Origin: Melioribacter roseus P3M-2
Lineage (GTDB): Bacteria > Bacteroidota > Ignavibacteria > Ignavibacteriales > Melioribacteraceae
Length of the DNA: 64,000 nucleotides
Direction of reading: 5' to 3'
Assembly: GCF_000279145.1 (NCBI RefSeq)
Contig: NC_018178.1
Location: 1,612,001-1,676,000, forward strand
Numbering within the stretch: position 1 is the first letter of the stretch; the number at the start of each line of letters is the position of its first letter. The notes under the pieces are model-generated. The model did not search any database. It worked only from the letters and a program-made list of their open reading frames with translations, and was not told the DNA's origin. Positions 1 through 11,117 of the stretch are shown here, piece after piece. The position numbers and the translations under genes were made by a program.

Positions 1-56
1 ACGACAAAAATAATACAATTAACGGAAAGAAATTAATACTAAAGAGGGTAAAAGCA

Positions 57-2498
57 TTATTTTTTTAGCTTTTTCCTGCTTTCCTGTTTCGACTTTTTCA
101 GCATCGATTCGAGTTCTTTTTCAACTTTGTTGAAAAGCGTATTAATTTCGTGTTTTCCCGTTTTAAGCAAATTGCCGGCTTTTACTCCCGTCAAAATTTC
201 GACCGCTTCTTCGACGGTTTTAACCGGATAGATGTGAAACCGTTTTGCGCTTACGGCATTTACTACTTCGTCTTTTAGCATCAAATCTTTTACGTTTTGA
301 TGTGGAATTACGACGCCTTGGGAGCCGTTAAGTCCGCGTTTTTTGCAGACGTCGAAAAAACCTTCGATTTTTTCGTTGACGCCGCCGATCGGCTGAACTT
401 CGCCTTTTTGATTGACCGATCCGGTAATCGCAGTCGATTGCTTGACGGGAACGCCGGAAATAGCCGAAAGCAGAGCGCAGATTTCGGCTATCGACGCGCT
501 GTCGCCGTCGATCATACTGTAGCCCTGTTCAAATACAAGACTTGCGCTGAAGGAAAGGTTCATGTTTCGTCCGAACTTTTCCCTGAAATAACCGGAAATA
601 ATCAGTACTGCTTTGTTGTGGGTTTTGCCGCTCAATCCCGCTTCTCTTTCCACATTAATTATGCTGCCGTTGCCCAGAGATACCGAAGCGGTTATTCTTG
701 TGGGCTTGCCGAATGAATAAGCTCCGACGTCGTAGACTGCGAGTCCGTTTACCGTTCCGACGCGCGACCCTTCGGTGTCGATTAAGATTGCGCCTTCTTC
801 AATATACTCGGAAATTTTCGATTCGTACAATCCGTGGCGCTCTCTGTAAGAATTATAAGCCTGGTCGACGTGATAAGCGTTTACTATTTTGCTGCCGTTG
901 TCTTTTGCCCAGAAGTCGGCTTCGCGTACGAGGTCGGCGATGTATGCAAATCGGGTCGTCAGTTTGTTCTTCTCGCCGGCGTAACGCGCGCCGTATTCGA
1001 TAAGCCGCGCAATCGCTGTTTTATCGAATTCATAAAGCTTTTCGGTTTCGATTAATTTTTTAATCAGTCTGGCGTATTCGTTCAACGCGTTTTCGGAACG
1101 CTTCATTACGTTGTCGAATTCGGCTTTTATCTTGAAAATTTTATTGAAGTCGTCTTCGTAATACGATAGAGACGAGTAGACGTAATTATTTCCGATAAGA
1201 ATTATTTTGGTGTCGATTTCGATGGGTTCGGGTTTCAGAATGGACGGGGAAAATTGATAAACGTTTGCAAAATCCTGAATTTCCAGTTTGCCGTAGAGCA
1301 AAGAGCGTTTGAGCGCTTTCCAAACGCCCGGCTCGCCAAGAGCGTCGAGCGCGTTTATAACGAGGAATCCGCCGTTGGCTCTTAATATCGATCCGGCTTT
1401 GATGCGCGTAAAATCGGCGTACCATCCGCCCCGTCCGTCGCTTACTTTTTCGATTGTGCCGAACAAATTTGTATACGTGGGAGTAGTCTCGATTATCACT
1501 GGAGTGGCTTTTGTAGTCGAATTATCGAGAATTATGTTGACTTCGTATTCTTTGAGGTAATCGATAACGACGCCGTCTTCCGATTCTTCCCGGACCGGTT
1601 TTTGTCCTTTGAAAATTTCGATATTCAAAAGTATGTTTTCCGTCACCTGTTCGAGATAATGTTTAATCTTGCGGTCTCTGTATTTTTTCTTCAAATCATC
1701 TATTGTAACTTTTACTATTGACGAGACCGATTCGGTTTCGAGCTGATTTATCTTCTCCTGATACGATTGCGTAAGTTTAAGGCTTTCTACGAATACCTGC
1801 TGAAGTTCTTCCTGATAAGAGGAATATTTGCTGATAATTTCATTGGCGTTTTCGGAAGAGATTTTGCCTTCGCGTACGAATTCCTGAATCTGCTGTACAA
1901 ATACCGGTTTGTCGTCAATCAATGCGAGTATTTCGGGTCGAACCATTTCGCCCGATTTAACTTCGCCCAGAGTAAAATTATCTTTCCTTAGTTTTTCTTC
2001 GAAGCTTGTCATTAGAGAGCGCTGCTTTTTGCCGTATTCGGAAAGAAGTTGTTTCTTGCGGCTGACAAAGGGTTCGGAATTTAATACTTGAGGAATTCGT
2101 TCCTGAAGGAATCGAATCGAGCTTTTCAAATCTTTTCTGAATTTTTTAGCCTGGCCAGCCTTAAATCTCAGCAATACAGGTCTGTCGATATCTTTGAAAT
2201 TATTTACGTAAGCGTAATCGTATAGTTTCCCGTTGTCCGTAGGCGCAATCGATTCTAACATCTTTTTGATTGTCGTCAATTTCCCGGTGCCGGAAAGTCC
2301 GGCAACGAATACATTGTATCCGGGGCTGCGGAGTTCAACTCCTATTTTCAGGGCTTTCAAAGCACGTTCCTGTCCGACAATTCCTTCGATCGGTTTCAGG
2401 CTTTTCGTATTTTCGAATTCGAAAACGGAAGTGTCGCAAGTCCATTTTAATTCCGAAGGGGAAAGTTCTTTGTGACGAGGGGCTTTTTTAAGAGGCAT
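57..2498 (-). CDS. Lon-like ATP-dependent protease (LonB/AAA_32 family)
   Basis: An AAA+ ATPase fused to an S16 peptidase domain, expected to unfold and degrade proteins in the cytoplasm. The Walker A motif GLSGTGK is at residues 67-73. A coiled helical insert follows, then a Walker B-like stretch GGFLVINALD. The C-terminal protease domain carries the Lon dyad: Ser667 in GDSAS and Lys710 in NEKIEG, 43 residues apart, the same spacing as in E. coli Lon. The N-terminal substrate-binding domain of classical LonA is absent, which places it with the 800-residue LonB-like soluble proteins. The C-terminus is a basic Lys-rich tail. It stands alone and is divergent from lgt. The start at 2498 has a weak AGGA upstream. 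Family assignment is firm; substrates are unknown. Confidence 0.9.
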   Translation of the reverse strand: MPLKKAPRHKELSPSELKWTCDTSVFEFENTKSLKPIEGIVGQERALKALKIGVELRSPGYNVFVAGLSGTGKLTTIKKMLESIAPTDNGKLYDYAYVNNFKDIDRPVLLRFKAGQAKKFRKDLKSSIRFLQERIPQVLNSEPFVSRKKQLLSEYGKKQRSLMTSFEEKLRKDNFTLGEVKSGEMVRPEILALIDDKPVFVQQIQEFVREGKISSENANEIISKYSSYQEELQQVFVESLKLTQSYQEKINQLETESVSSIVKVTIDDLKKKYRDRKIKHYLEQVTENILLNIEIFKGQKPVREESEDGVVIDYLKEYEVNIILDNSTTKATPVIIETTPTYTNLFGTIEKVSDGRGGWYADFTRIKAGSILRANGGFLVINALDALGEPGVWKALKRSLLYGKLEIQDFANVYQFSPSILKPEPIEIDTKIILIGNNYVYSSLSYYEDDFNKIFKIKAEFDNVMKRSENALNEYARLIKKLIETEKLYEFDKTAIARLIEYGARYAGEKNKLTTRFAYIADLVREADFWAKDNGSKIVNAYHVDQAYNSYRERHGLYESKISEYIEEGAILIDTEGSRVGTVNGLAVYDVGAYSFGKPTRITASVSLGNGSIINVEREAGLSGKTHNKAVLIISGYFREKFGRNMNLSFSASLVFEQGYSMIDGDSASIAEICALLSAISGVPVKQSTAITGSVNQKGEVQPIGGVNEKIEGFFDVCKKRGLNGSQGVVIPHQNVKDLMLKDEVVNAVSAKRFHIYPVKTVEEAVEILTGVKAGNLLKTGKHEINTLFNKVEKELESMLKKSKQESRKKLKK

Positions 2499-2587
2499 AA
2501 TAAATCCTGTACGAATTTAACGGTTGCTTTAAAATAAACAAAAAAGATTTAAGTTAGGCTTCTAATCTTAATTTTATTAAATTTTAG

Positions 2588-3406
2588 GTGAACAATTTGA
2601 GGCAATGGTTGATTTACTGGGACGTCAATCCTGAAATATTTAAGCTCGGACCCTTCTCGATAAGATGGTACGGTCTGTTGTTTGCGCTCGGATTCATTAT
2701 CGGATTTCAGATAATGTCGTACATCTTCCGGAAGGAAAAGAGAAACGAAGACGATCTTAACGATTTACTCTGGTATATGATTTTAGGAACCGTCATCGGC
2801 GCGCGTTTAGGTCATTGCCTTTTCTATAATCCTTCTTACTATCTTTCCAATCCGCTCGAAATTTTGCAGGTCTGGAAAGGAGGACTTGCCAGCCACGGCG
2901 CCGCAATCGGTATTCTTACGGCTATATATTTGTTTACGAAAAAATATAAAGAGTACTCATTCTTCTGGCTGATGGATAGATTGGTAATAACCGTTGCGCT
3001 CGGCGGCTCGTTCATCAGGCTGGGCAATCTTTTCAATTCCGAAATTATCGGAGTGCCGACTGGAAGCGACTGGGGATTTGTTTTTACGCACGTCGATAGT
3101 CTGCCGAGACATCCCGCTCAATTGTACGAATCGATCGCTTATCTTATCGTGTTTATATTCCTTTTTTCCTATTACAAAAAGAAAGAAGGAAGTTTCAAAG
3201 AAGGTCTTCTCTTCGGGTATTTTCTGATACTTGTTTTCACGTTCCGCTTCTTCGTCGAATTCGTTAAAGAAAATCAAACTTATTTCGAAGAAGGGATGAT
3301 ACTTAATATGGGGCAAATTTTGAGCGTCCCGTTAATTATTGCGGGAATTTATTTGCTTACAAGAAAGAACTCCAAATCCATCAAAATTAACCGACGCAAT
3401 TCCTGA
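2588..3406 (+). CDS. lgt: Prolipoprotein diacylglyceryl transferase
   Basis: Transfers a diacylglyceryl group from phosphatidylglycerol to the lipobox cysteine of prelipoproteins in the inner membrane. The 272-residue protein has about seven hydrophobic segments. It shows the family signatures: the SHGAAIG region with the essential His, the GNLFNSEIIG variant of the Lgt signature near residue 150, and RHPAQLYES near residue 178. The start is a GTG at 2588; no ATG lies nearby in frame. It is the first gene of an operon with three followers, the next starting 10 bases after its stop. It fits the presence of lipobox proteins elsewhere in the window, such as HmuY and the protein at 32321. Confidence 0.95.
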   Translation: MNNLRQWLIYWDVNPEIFKLGPFSIRWYGLLFALGFIIGFQIMSYIFRKEKRNEDDLNDLLWYMILGTVIGARLGHCLFYNPSYYLSNPLEILQVWKGGLASHGAAIGILTAIYLFTKKYKEYSFFWLMDRLVITVALGGSFIRLGNLFNSEIIGVPTGSDWGFVFTHVDSLPRHPAQLYESIAYLIVFIFLFSYYKKKEGSFKEGLLFGYFLILVFTFRFFVEFVKENQTYFEEGMILNMGQILSVPLIIAGIYLLTRKNSKSIKINRRNS

Positions 3407-3416
3407 AAGGGCTAAA

Positions 3417-4544
3417 ATGAAAAGAGCATTGGTTTTAATAAATCTGTTGTTTATATCTTCGTTGATTACGGCTCAGGAGTATAACCCGGACGCCGACACG
3501 CTCCGTTTCGAAGGAGAACATCATCTCAGAAATATCCGCCAGCTGACATTCGGCGGCAACAACGCCGAAGCTTATTGGAGTTTCGACAACAAAGAACTGA
3601 TTTTTCAAAGCGACTGGGAAAAGATCAATCCGCAGGGCTGCGACCAGATTTTCAAAATGAAAGCCGACGTTAGCGATTATGAGGACGGTATAAAATATAA
3701 ATTGATTTCTACGGGAAAGGGAAGAACGACCTGCGGCTATTTTCTTAAAGACGGCAGAATAATATATGCGTCAACTCACGAAGCCGACTCGCTTTGTCCG
3801 GAATCCAAAATGTTTGCCGCCGGCAGATACGTCTGGCCAATTTACGATTCGTATGATATTTACGTAGCTGATTCCGACGGCAGCGACACGAAATTATTAA
3901 TCGGAGGGAAAGGCTACGACGCAGAAGCGACAGTTTCCCCCGACGGGAAATATATTGTCTTCACTTCCACCCGTTCGGGCGACCTGGAATTGTGGCGTTA
4001 TGAAATCGGAACGGGCGAATTGGTTCAACTTACAGACCAGCTCGGTTACGACGGAGGCGCATTCTTTTCGCCGGATTCCAGATCGATCGTCTGGCGCGCC
4101 AGCCGGCCAACGGGCGAGGAAGCCGAAGTTTACAAACAACTTTTGAAAGAAGGTTACGTTGAACCGAAAGCTCTCAATATCTACGTATCTGATATCGACG
4201 GTAAAAACGTACGGCAGGTGACCGACCTCCCGGGCGCAAATTGGGCGCCGTTTTTTCATCCCGACGGAAAAAAGATTTTATTTTCTTCGAATCATCATTC
4301 GATCGACAAAGGCGGCAGACTGTTCGATATCTTTATGATCAACATCGACGGCACGGGACTTGAAAAAATTACAAATTCCGGTACGTTCGACGCTTTCCCG
4401 ATGTTTTCTTTCGACGGAAAGAAATTTGTCTTTTGTTCCAACAGAAACGCCGAAAGAAAACCCTCGAGAGACACAAATGTTTTTGTAGCAGACTGGGTCG
4501 AAAATCCGGATGAACGGGACACAGGTTTCAAAGCGGTAAAATAG
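3417..4544 (+). CDS. Exported TolB-like beta-propeller (PD40 repeat) protein
   Basis: A 375-residue protein with an N-terminal signal peptide (hydrophobic run then AQ near residue 20), so it is probably periplasmic or surface-associated. The body is made of PD40/WD40-like blades with recurring motifs such as SPDGKYIVFTS, SPDSRSIVWRA, HPDGKKILFSS and SFDGKKFVFCS. Such propellers bind proteins or peptides; some belong to TolB or to peptidase-associated domains, but no peptidase domain is fused here. I chose the ATG at 3417 because translation from there gives a clean signal peptide; a longer frame running back into lgt has no signal sequence. It is the second gene of the lgt operon and is followed after 2 bases by the next gene. 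The exact role is unknown. Confidence 0.8.
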   Translation: MKRALVLINLLFISSLITAQEYNPDADTLRFEGEHHLRNIRQLTFGGNNAEAYWSFDNKELIFQSDWEKINPQGCDQIFKMKADVSDYEDGIKYKLISTGKGRTTCGYFLKDGRIIYASTHEADSLCPESKMFAAGRYVWPIYDSYDIYVADSDGSDTKLLIGGKGYDAEATVSPDGKYIVFTSTRSGDLELWRYEIGTGELVQLTDQLGYDGGAFFSPDSRSIVWRASRPTGEEAEVYKQLLKEGYVEPKALNIYVSDIDGKNVRQVTDLPGANWAPFFHPDGKKILFSSNHHSIDKGGRLFDIFMINIDGTGLEKITNSGTFDAFPMFSFDGKKFVFCSNRNAERKPSRDTNVFVADWVENPDERDTGFKAVK

Positions 4545-4546
4545 AT

Positions 4547-4972
4547 ATGAACGAAAAAGAATTTATTGTCGGGCGCATCGAACGGTTGAAACAATCGATG
4601 CGGTTTTTCCCGATCGATTTTATTACGGAAGCCGATACTGAATTGCTTAAAATGCCTCAATGCAATTTATTGTTGGCTCCGCCCCTTTTCGATACTTTCG
4701 AGCTAGTCGACGAAAAGGGAAACGTTCATTTTCATACGGATAACGTCTACAAGGCTAAATATATAATCTACGCAAATTCCAAAAAACCGAATACTATTGT
4801 AATTCCGAAAAATCCCGAAGAAATAGAGAGCGCAGTCAAAAAGTACGAAACCTATCTCGATAGTCTGCTCAGAGAAATCGAACGGGACTACAAAAAAGAA
4901 TTTCCGGAATCCAAGAACTACGCCGCCGCTACAAACAAAATATTCAACTCTCTCAATTTAATCAGGCTTTGA
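4547..4972 (+). CDS. Conserved small protein of unknown function
   Basis: A 141-residue soluble protein that I do not recognise. It has no signal peptide, membrane segment or clear catalytic motif. The middle is mixed beta/alpha and the C-terminal 50 residues are highly charged and likely helical. It sits 2 bases after the beta-propeller gene and overlaps the following methyltransferase gene by 4 bases, so it is translationally coupled on both sides and is a real operon member. Context with an RNA methyltransferase suggests, but does not prove, an RNA-related or housekeeping role. Confidence 0.65.
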   Translation: MNEKEFIVGRIERLKQSMRFFPIDFITEADTELLKMPQCNLLLAPPLFDTFELVDEKGNVHFHTDNVYKAKYIIYANSKKPNTIVIPKNPEEIESAVKKYETYLDSLLREIERDYKKEFPESKNYAAATNKIFNSLNLIRL

Positions 4973-6405
4973 TTTTGATAGAAATAGGAAAGAACATAAC
5001 CGAATATCTGCGTGAGAATTTCGGCGACGAATATATGAGTCGTTTTGTCGAATTCTATGATTCCGAGCCGAAGACGCACATTCGCATTTCGCCTCGAAGC
5101 GATAAGCAAAAATTATTCGAAGCATTGACGCATTACGGAATCGAGCTCAAAGGCGTGCAAGGAATTCCGAACGCTTATGAAGTTACTCGCGGCGTCGATA
5201 TGGTCGGCAAAACAATCGACTACATCCTCGGCGCTTATTATATCCAAAGTCTTTCGTCAATGTTGCCGGCGCTCGTTCTTAATCCGTCCCCTAAGGATAA
5301 AACGCTCGATTTGTGCGCCGCGCCCGGTTCCAAAACAACTCAACTTTCGGAATTGATGAGCAACAGAGGCACTCTGGTTTCGAACGACATTTCGATCGAC
5401 CGTCTGCGCGTATTGATGTATAATATCGATAAAATGAACGTAGTCAACGCCGGAGTATTAAATAAAAAAGGAGAATTGCTGTGCGGCTTTTTCGACGAGT
5501 ATTTCGACAGAATCCTTGTCGACGCGCCGTGCAGCGCTCTCGGCATAATTCAGAAAAAAGGCGAGGTAAGCAACTGGTGGAACAGGAACAAAGTTTCCGG
5601 CATTGCCGAAATTCAATATAAATTGCTCGTAAGCGGAATCCGTATGCTAAAAGTCGGGGGAGAACTTGTGTATTCGACCTGTACGCTTACGCTCGAAGAA
5701 AACGAACTCGTCTTGAATAAAATTCTTGAAAAATATCCGGTTGAATTGGTCGATGTGGAATTGCCCGTCGAATCCAGAGAAGCATTTACAGATATCCGAG
5801 GAGTAAAGTTGAATCCCGGAATATCGAAAGCCAAAAGGATTGTTCCGTGGGAGGCCGGTTCGGAAGGTTTTTTTGTGGCGAAGTTAGTTAAGTCTGATAA
5901 AACCGATAAAAGAAACGCCGACAAGTCGCGGTTCAAAAACGATATTAAATTGTTGAACGCGAATTCGCGCGATATTAAAAATTATTTGTCGGAAATATCG
6001 GATTATTACGGAATCGAAAAATCGGTATTCGACGACTACCGTTTTATTCAAAGGAGCAAAGATATCTATTTCGTCGACGGCAGATGGGACTCGATTCATA
6101 CGGGGTTGTTCAATCGCATCGGTTCGAAATTCGGCGCCGTCGATAAAAAAAACAGGGTGCAGCTTCACATGCTTGCCGCTCAAATTTTGGGTAAATACGT
6201 TGCGAAAAACAGAGCGGAACTCAAGAATAAATCCGAACTGGAAATCTATTTCAGAGGCGGCGTCATCAGGCGGCCTTTCGATTCCAAAGGGCAAAAAATT
6301 GTTTTCTATGATGATAAAATTCTCGGTACTGCGGTTGCGTCGGACGAAGGTTTGAAAAGTCAGTTCCCGCGGGCGTTCAGAACCCAGGAAATTGTAATAC
6401 CTTGA
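4969..6405 (+). CDS. RsmF/RsmB-type RNA (cytosine-C5) methyltransferase
   Basis: An SAM-dependent methyltransferase of the NOL1/NOP2/Sun family that makes 5-methylcytosine in rRNA or tRNA. The SAM loop is LDLCAAPGSKTTQL near residue 105. The two family cysteines are present in DAPCSALG (near 183) and STCTLTLEENE (near 228). After the Rossmann core there is a C-terminal extension of about 150 residues with RsmF-like (YebU) domains, which favours RsmF-type over RsmB-type. The start is a TTG overlapping the previous stop in TTGA, with a second possible TTG two codons later. It ends 4 bases before the end of the convergent oxyR gene, leaving no room for a separate terminator. Confidence 0.87.
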   Translation: MILIEIGKNITEYLRENFGDEYMSRFVEFYDSEPKTHIRISPRSDKQKLFEALTHYGIELKGVQGIPNAYEVTRGVDMVGKTIDYILGAYYIQSLSSMLPALVLNPSPKDKTLDLCAAPGSKTTQLSELMSNRGTLVSNDISIDRLRVLMYNIDKMNVVNAGVLNKKGELLCGFFDEYFDRILVDAPCSALGIIQKKGEVSNWWNRNKVSGIAEIQYKLLVSGIRMLKVGGELVYSTCTLTLEENELVLNKILEKYPVELVDVELPVESREAFTDIRGVKLNPGISKAKRIVPWEAGSEGFFVAKLVKSDKTDKRNADKSRFKNDIKLLNANSRDIKNYLSEISDYYGIEKSVFDDYRFIQRSKDIYFVDGRWDSIHTGLFNRIGSKFGAVDKKNRVQLHMLAAQILGKYVAKNRAELKNKSELEIYFRGGVIRRPFDSKGQKIVFYDDKILGTAVASDEGLKSQFPRAFRTQEIVIP

Positions 6406-6409
6406 ATAT

Positions 6410-7351
6410 TCATCTGATTATTAGCCCGTCTTTATTCGCTTTCAATTCTTCGGGAATGACATTGAGTATTTCTTCTTTGAGAGCGTCGAGCAAATGTTTT
6501 TTTATAAAAGTATTTGAATATACGAATCCGATTTCTCTTTTGGGTACGGGCTTTACGAACTCTTTTATCTGCTTTAATTTTTTCCTGTCTTTGATATACT
6601 GAAGCGAAAGATAGGGCAGTAAAGTCATTCCGAAGTTCTGTTCCACCAATTTAATCAACGTGTCGAGATTTCCGCTTTCGAAGACGACTTTAGAGCCTTT
6701 CGAAACCCAGTCGCTGTTGTCCGTTTTGCATACCGAAAGCGTTTGTTCCCTCAGGCAATGTCCTTCTTTTAATAGGAGAAAATCGCTTACGTTCAAGTCG
6801 TTTTGATTAAGTTTGCTTTTCCTTATCAATTTATGGTCGGGGGGCAAAAACGCAACGAACGGCTCGTAGTAAAGCGTCTCGGTAATTAGATTCCCGTTTG
6901 AAGACCGGAGCGCAATAATGCCGATGTCGAAATATCCTTTATGAAGTCCGCCGATAATTTCATCCGTAGTAACTTCGTCAATTATCAATTCAACATCCGG
7001 ATAGTTTTTGATGAAATTACTCAGAAACATCGGCAAAAGATAAGACGAAACCGTGGGAATAACGGCTACTCTCAAGGCGCCGGTAAATTCGCCTTTTTCA
7101 ATTTGCAAGAGTATATTAATTTTTTCTTTCTCTTTCAGAATTTGTTTTGCCTGGGCGATTATTTTTTCGCCGATTTTGGTAGGAGTTATAGGGTGTTTAT
7201 CGCGCCTGTAAATTATTATGCCGAGCTCCTCTTCGAGCTTTTGAATTTGCATACTGAGGGTCGGCTGCGTAACGTAACAATTTTGGGCTGCTTCCGAAAA
7301 ACTGCCGTATTTTTCTACCGCAATCAAATATTCGAGTTGTACCAGCGTCAT
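6410..7351 (-). CDS. oxyR: Peroxide-sensing LysR-type regulator OxyR
   Basis: A LysR-family regulator with an N-terminal winged helix (residues 1-60, with the motif SFSEAAQNCYVTQPTLS) and a C-terminal LysR substrate domain. The two redox cysteines of OxyR are exactly conserved: Cys199 in EGHCLREQ and Cys208, the same numbering as E. coli OxyR, where they form a disulfide on contact with hydrogen peroxide. The gene is divergent from katG with 206 bases between starts, the classical arrangement of regulator and target. A good OxyR-box sits 10 bases upstream of its own start, which suggests autoregulation together with control of katG. The assignment is strong. Confidence 0.95.
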   Translation of the reverse strand: MTLVQLEYLIAVEKYGSFSEAAQNCYVTQPTLSMQIQKLEEELGIIIYRRDKHPITPTKIGEKIIAQAKQILKEKEKINILLQIEKGEFTGALRVAVIPTVSSYLLPMFLSNFIKNYPDVELIIDEVTTDEIIGGLHKGYFDIGIIALRSSNGNLITETLYYEPFVAFLPPDHKLIRKSKLNQNDLNVSDFLLLKEGHCLREQTLSVCKTDNSDWVSKGSKVVFESGNLDTLIKLVEQNFGMTLLPYLSLQYIKDRKKLKQIKEFVKPVPKREIGFVYSNTFIKKHLLDALKEEILNVIPEELKANKDGLIIR

Positions 7352-7360
7352 ATTTTATAT

Positions 7361-7397
7361 ATAGAATAAATCTATGCAAATATAAGAATTATTGATT
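7361..7397. promoter_or_regulatory. OxyR operator candidate
   Basis: The sequence follows the OxyR tetramer pattern of four 4-base elements spaced by 7 bases: ATAG (7361-7364), CTAT (7372-7375), TAAG (7383-7386) and GATT (7394-7397). The known E. coli consensus is ATAG-N7-CTAT-N7-ATAG-N7-CTAT. The first half is a perfect match and the second half is degenerate. It lies between the divergent oxyR and katG genes. Confidence 0.7.
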
Positions 7398-7506
7398 TGA
7401 TTTATAAGCTTAATTATGCGATTTTACACTTGTAATTATTTGAAATAAAATTTACTATATTTATAAACGGGCCAAAAATAACACCCCGCTTAATAACACA
7501 GTGTAG

Positions 7507-9750
<2,244 letters not shown>

Positions 9751-9781
9751 ATAAGCGACGCTTTGAAGTCTTCTTTTACAA

Positions 9782-9812
9782 AAAGCCGCGGCAAATTGCT
9801 GCGGCTTTGTTT
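9782..9812 (+). terminator. Intrinsic terminator of katG
   Basis: An 8-base-pair stem, AAAGCCGC with GCGGCTTT (9782-9789 and 9801-9808), is followed by GTTTTAAT. It begins 31 bases after the katG stop. Confidence 0.8.
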
Positions 9813-9874
9813 TAATAAAAAATTTGAAAGTGTGGCATTCATTGATAAATAGCTCGCCGTTCGATCATACCCGT

Positions 9875-9953
9875 AAATAGTTTAATTCTGCAGGACAAGA
9901 AATTTCGAGATTGCCGTATATGAAGAACAGCGGCAATATCAGTTAAACTATTT
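9875..9953 (+). other. Structured intergenic element, possible small RNA
   Basis: The outer arms are an 11-base perfect inverted repeat, AAATAGTTTAA (9875-9885) and TTAAACTATTT (9943-9953), extended inward by CTG/CAG after a 2-base bulge. An inner hairpin TTGCCG/CGGCAA (9911-9916 and 9931-9936) and a self-complementary GAAATTTC lie within it. The outer right arm runs into a T-tract. Together this suggests a folded RNA of about 79 bases rather than a simple terminator. The gap 9751-10094 otherwise holds only the katG terminator and AT-rich sequence. I do not recognise a known family. Confidence 0.4.
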
Positions 9954-10094
9954 TTCATGTAAAAGTTATTTAAAGTCCGTAATGAATTTTATTTAGCCAT
10001 TATATGTTGAAATGATAATTCCCTTTATTTACGATGAAGAAAATTTACCGAATGCGGAATAATTTTATATATATCCAAAAAAACGAAAGTGAAT

Positions 10095-11000
10095 ATGAAA
10101 ATACATTTTTTAATCGCGTCACTTTTTTTATTTGTTTCAACCTATTCGTACGGACAGGGTTGCAGCGACGCGGGCGTCTGTACGATAAACGGTTTAAAAC
10201 CTCATGGTCAGGAAAGCGCTAATTCTATAAACAATCAATTTAAAATAGGCGGATTCTTCGGAGTTGCCGACAATTCCGTAAACGTCTATGGTAATTACCT
10301 GGAGTATAACGGAAGAGTAACAGGTAAATACGGAGTGGATATAAAAATTACCTCGATAGCCCAAAGCGGCAACGATATATCGAAGCGGGGACTTTCGGAT
10401 GTTTTTCTCAATCTGAATTATTTTGCGGCAGATAGGTTCGTGATTACCGCAGGCGCTAAAATTCCTTTGTCCGACGCCAATAGAAAATTAGACGGGCTTT
10501 CGTTACCGATGGATTATCAACCGACTTTAGGAACTCTCGATTTAATAATGGGAGCGGCATATGCAATTAATAACTTTCAGATAGTAGCTGCGATACAGCA
10601 GCCTTTAAGTCAAAACGGGAATGAATTTATTTCAGGGGATTATCCTGCAAATTCGCCATTGCGAAATTTCCAAACGACGAATAAATTCAAACGGAGCGGA
10701 GATGTACTGCTTAGAGTTTCCTATCCGATAAGGTTATACCGGGATCTTACGATAACTCCGAGTATATTGCCTATCTATCATCTTGCGAACGATAAATATA
10801 CCGACGAATATGAAATTGAAAATGAAATTATCGGTTCTCGCGGTTTGACGCTCAACGGCAATATTTATCTGGATTATAAATTGAATGAGGAAAACAGTGT
10901 TCAATTAAACGTAGGAGCTCCGTTTATAGTTAGAGATTCCCGTCCGGATGGTTTAACGAGGAGTTTTATTGCAACATTGGAATACAAAATTACTTTTTGA
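10095..11000 (+). CDS. Outer-membrane beta-barrel protein, unknown role
   Basis: A 301-residue exported protein. The first 20 residues form a signal peptide ending near YSYGQG. A short N-terminal segment has two cysteines (GCSDAGVC), and the rest alternates polar and hydrophobic residues in strand-sized pieces and ends with an aromatic C-terminal strand (LEYKITF), as in outer-membrane barrels. I prefer the ATG at 10095 over a GTG two codons earlier because it starts directly at the signal peptide. It stands alone after the katG terminator. The function is not recognisable; a transport or channel role is possible. The barrel topology is inferred from composition only. Confidence 0.65.
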   Translation: MKIHFLIASLFLFVSTYSYGQGCSDAGVCTINGLKPHGQESANSINNQFKIGGFFGVADNSVNVYGNYLEYNGRVTGKYGVDIKITSIAQSGNDISKRGLSDVFLNLNYFAADRFVITAGAKIPLSDANRKLDGLSLPMDYQPTLGTLDLIMGAAYAINNFQIVAAIQQPLSQNGNEFISGDYPANSPLRNFQTTNKFKRSGDVLLRVSYPIRLYRDLTITPSILPIYHLANDKYTDEYEIENEIIGSRGLTLNGNIYLDYKLNEENSVQLNVGAPFIVRDSRPDGLTRSFIATLEYKITF

Positions 11001-11117
11001 CATTTAATCTATATAATATATAAATCGGTTTTAAGAATGCGTTAAGCGCATAGCTATTGTATAAAAGCAGAGTACGGTATTAATTTGAAAAAAGAACTGA
11101 AGAAAAAAACGACTGCT

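Noticed and set aside
297-1055. Several plus-strand open frames inside the Lon-like gene
   Set aside because: They run antisense to a conserved protein with intact active site and show no homology pattern of their own.
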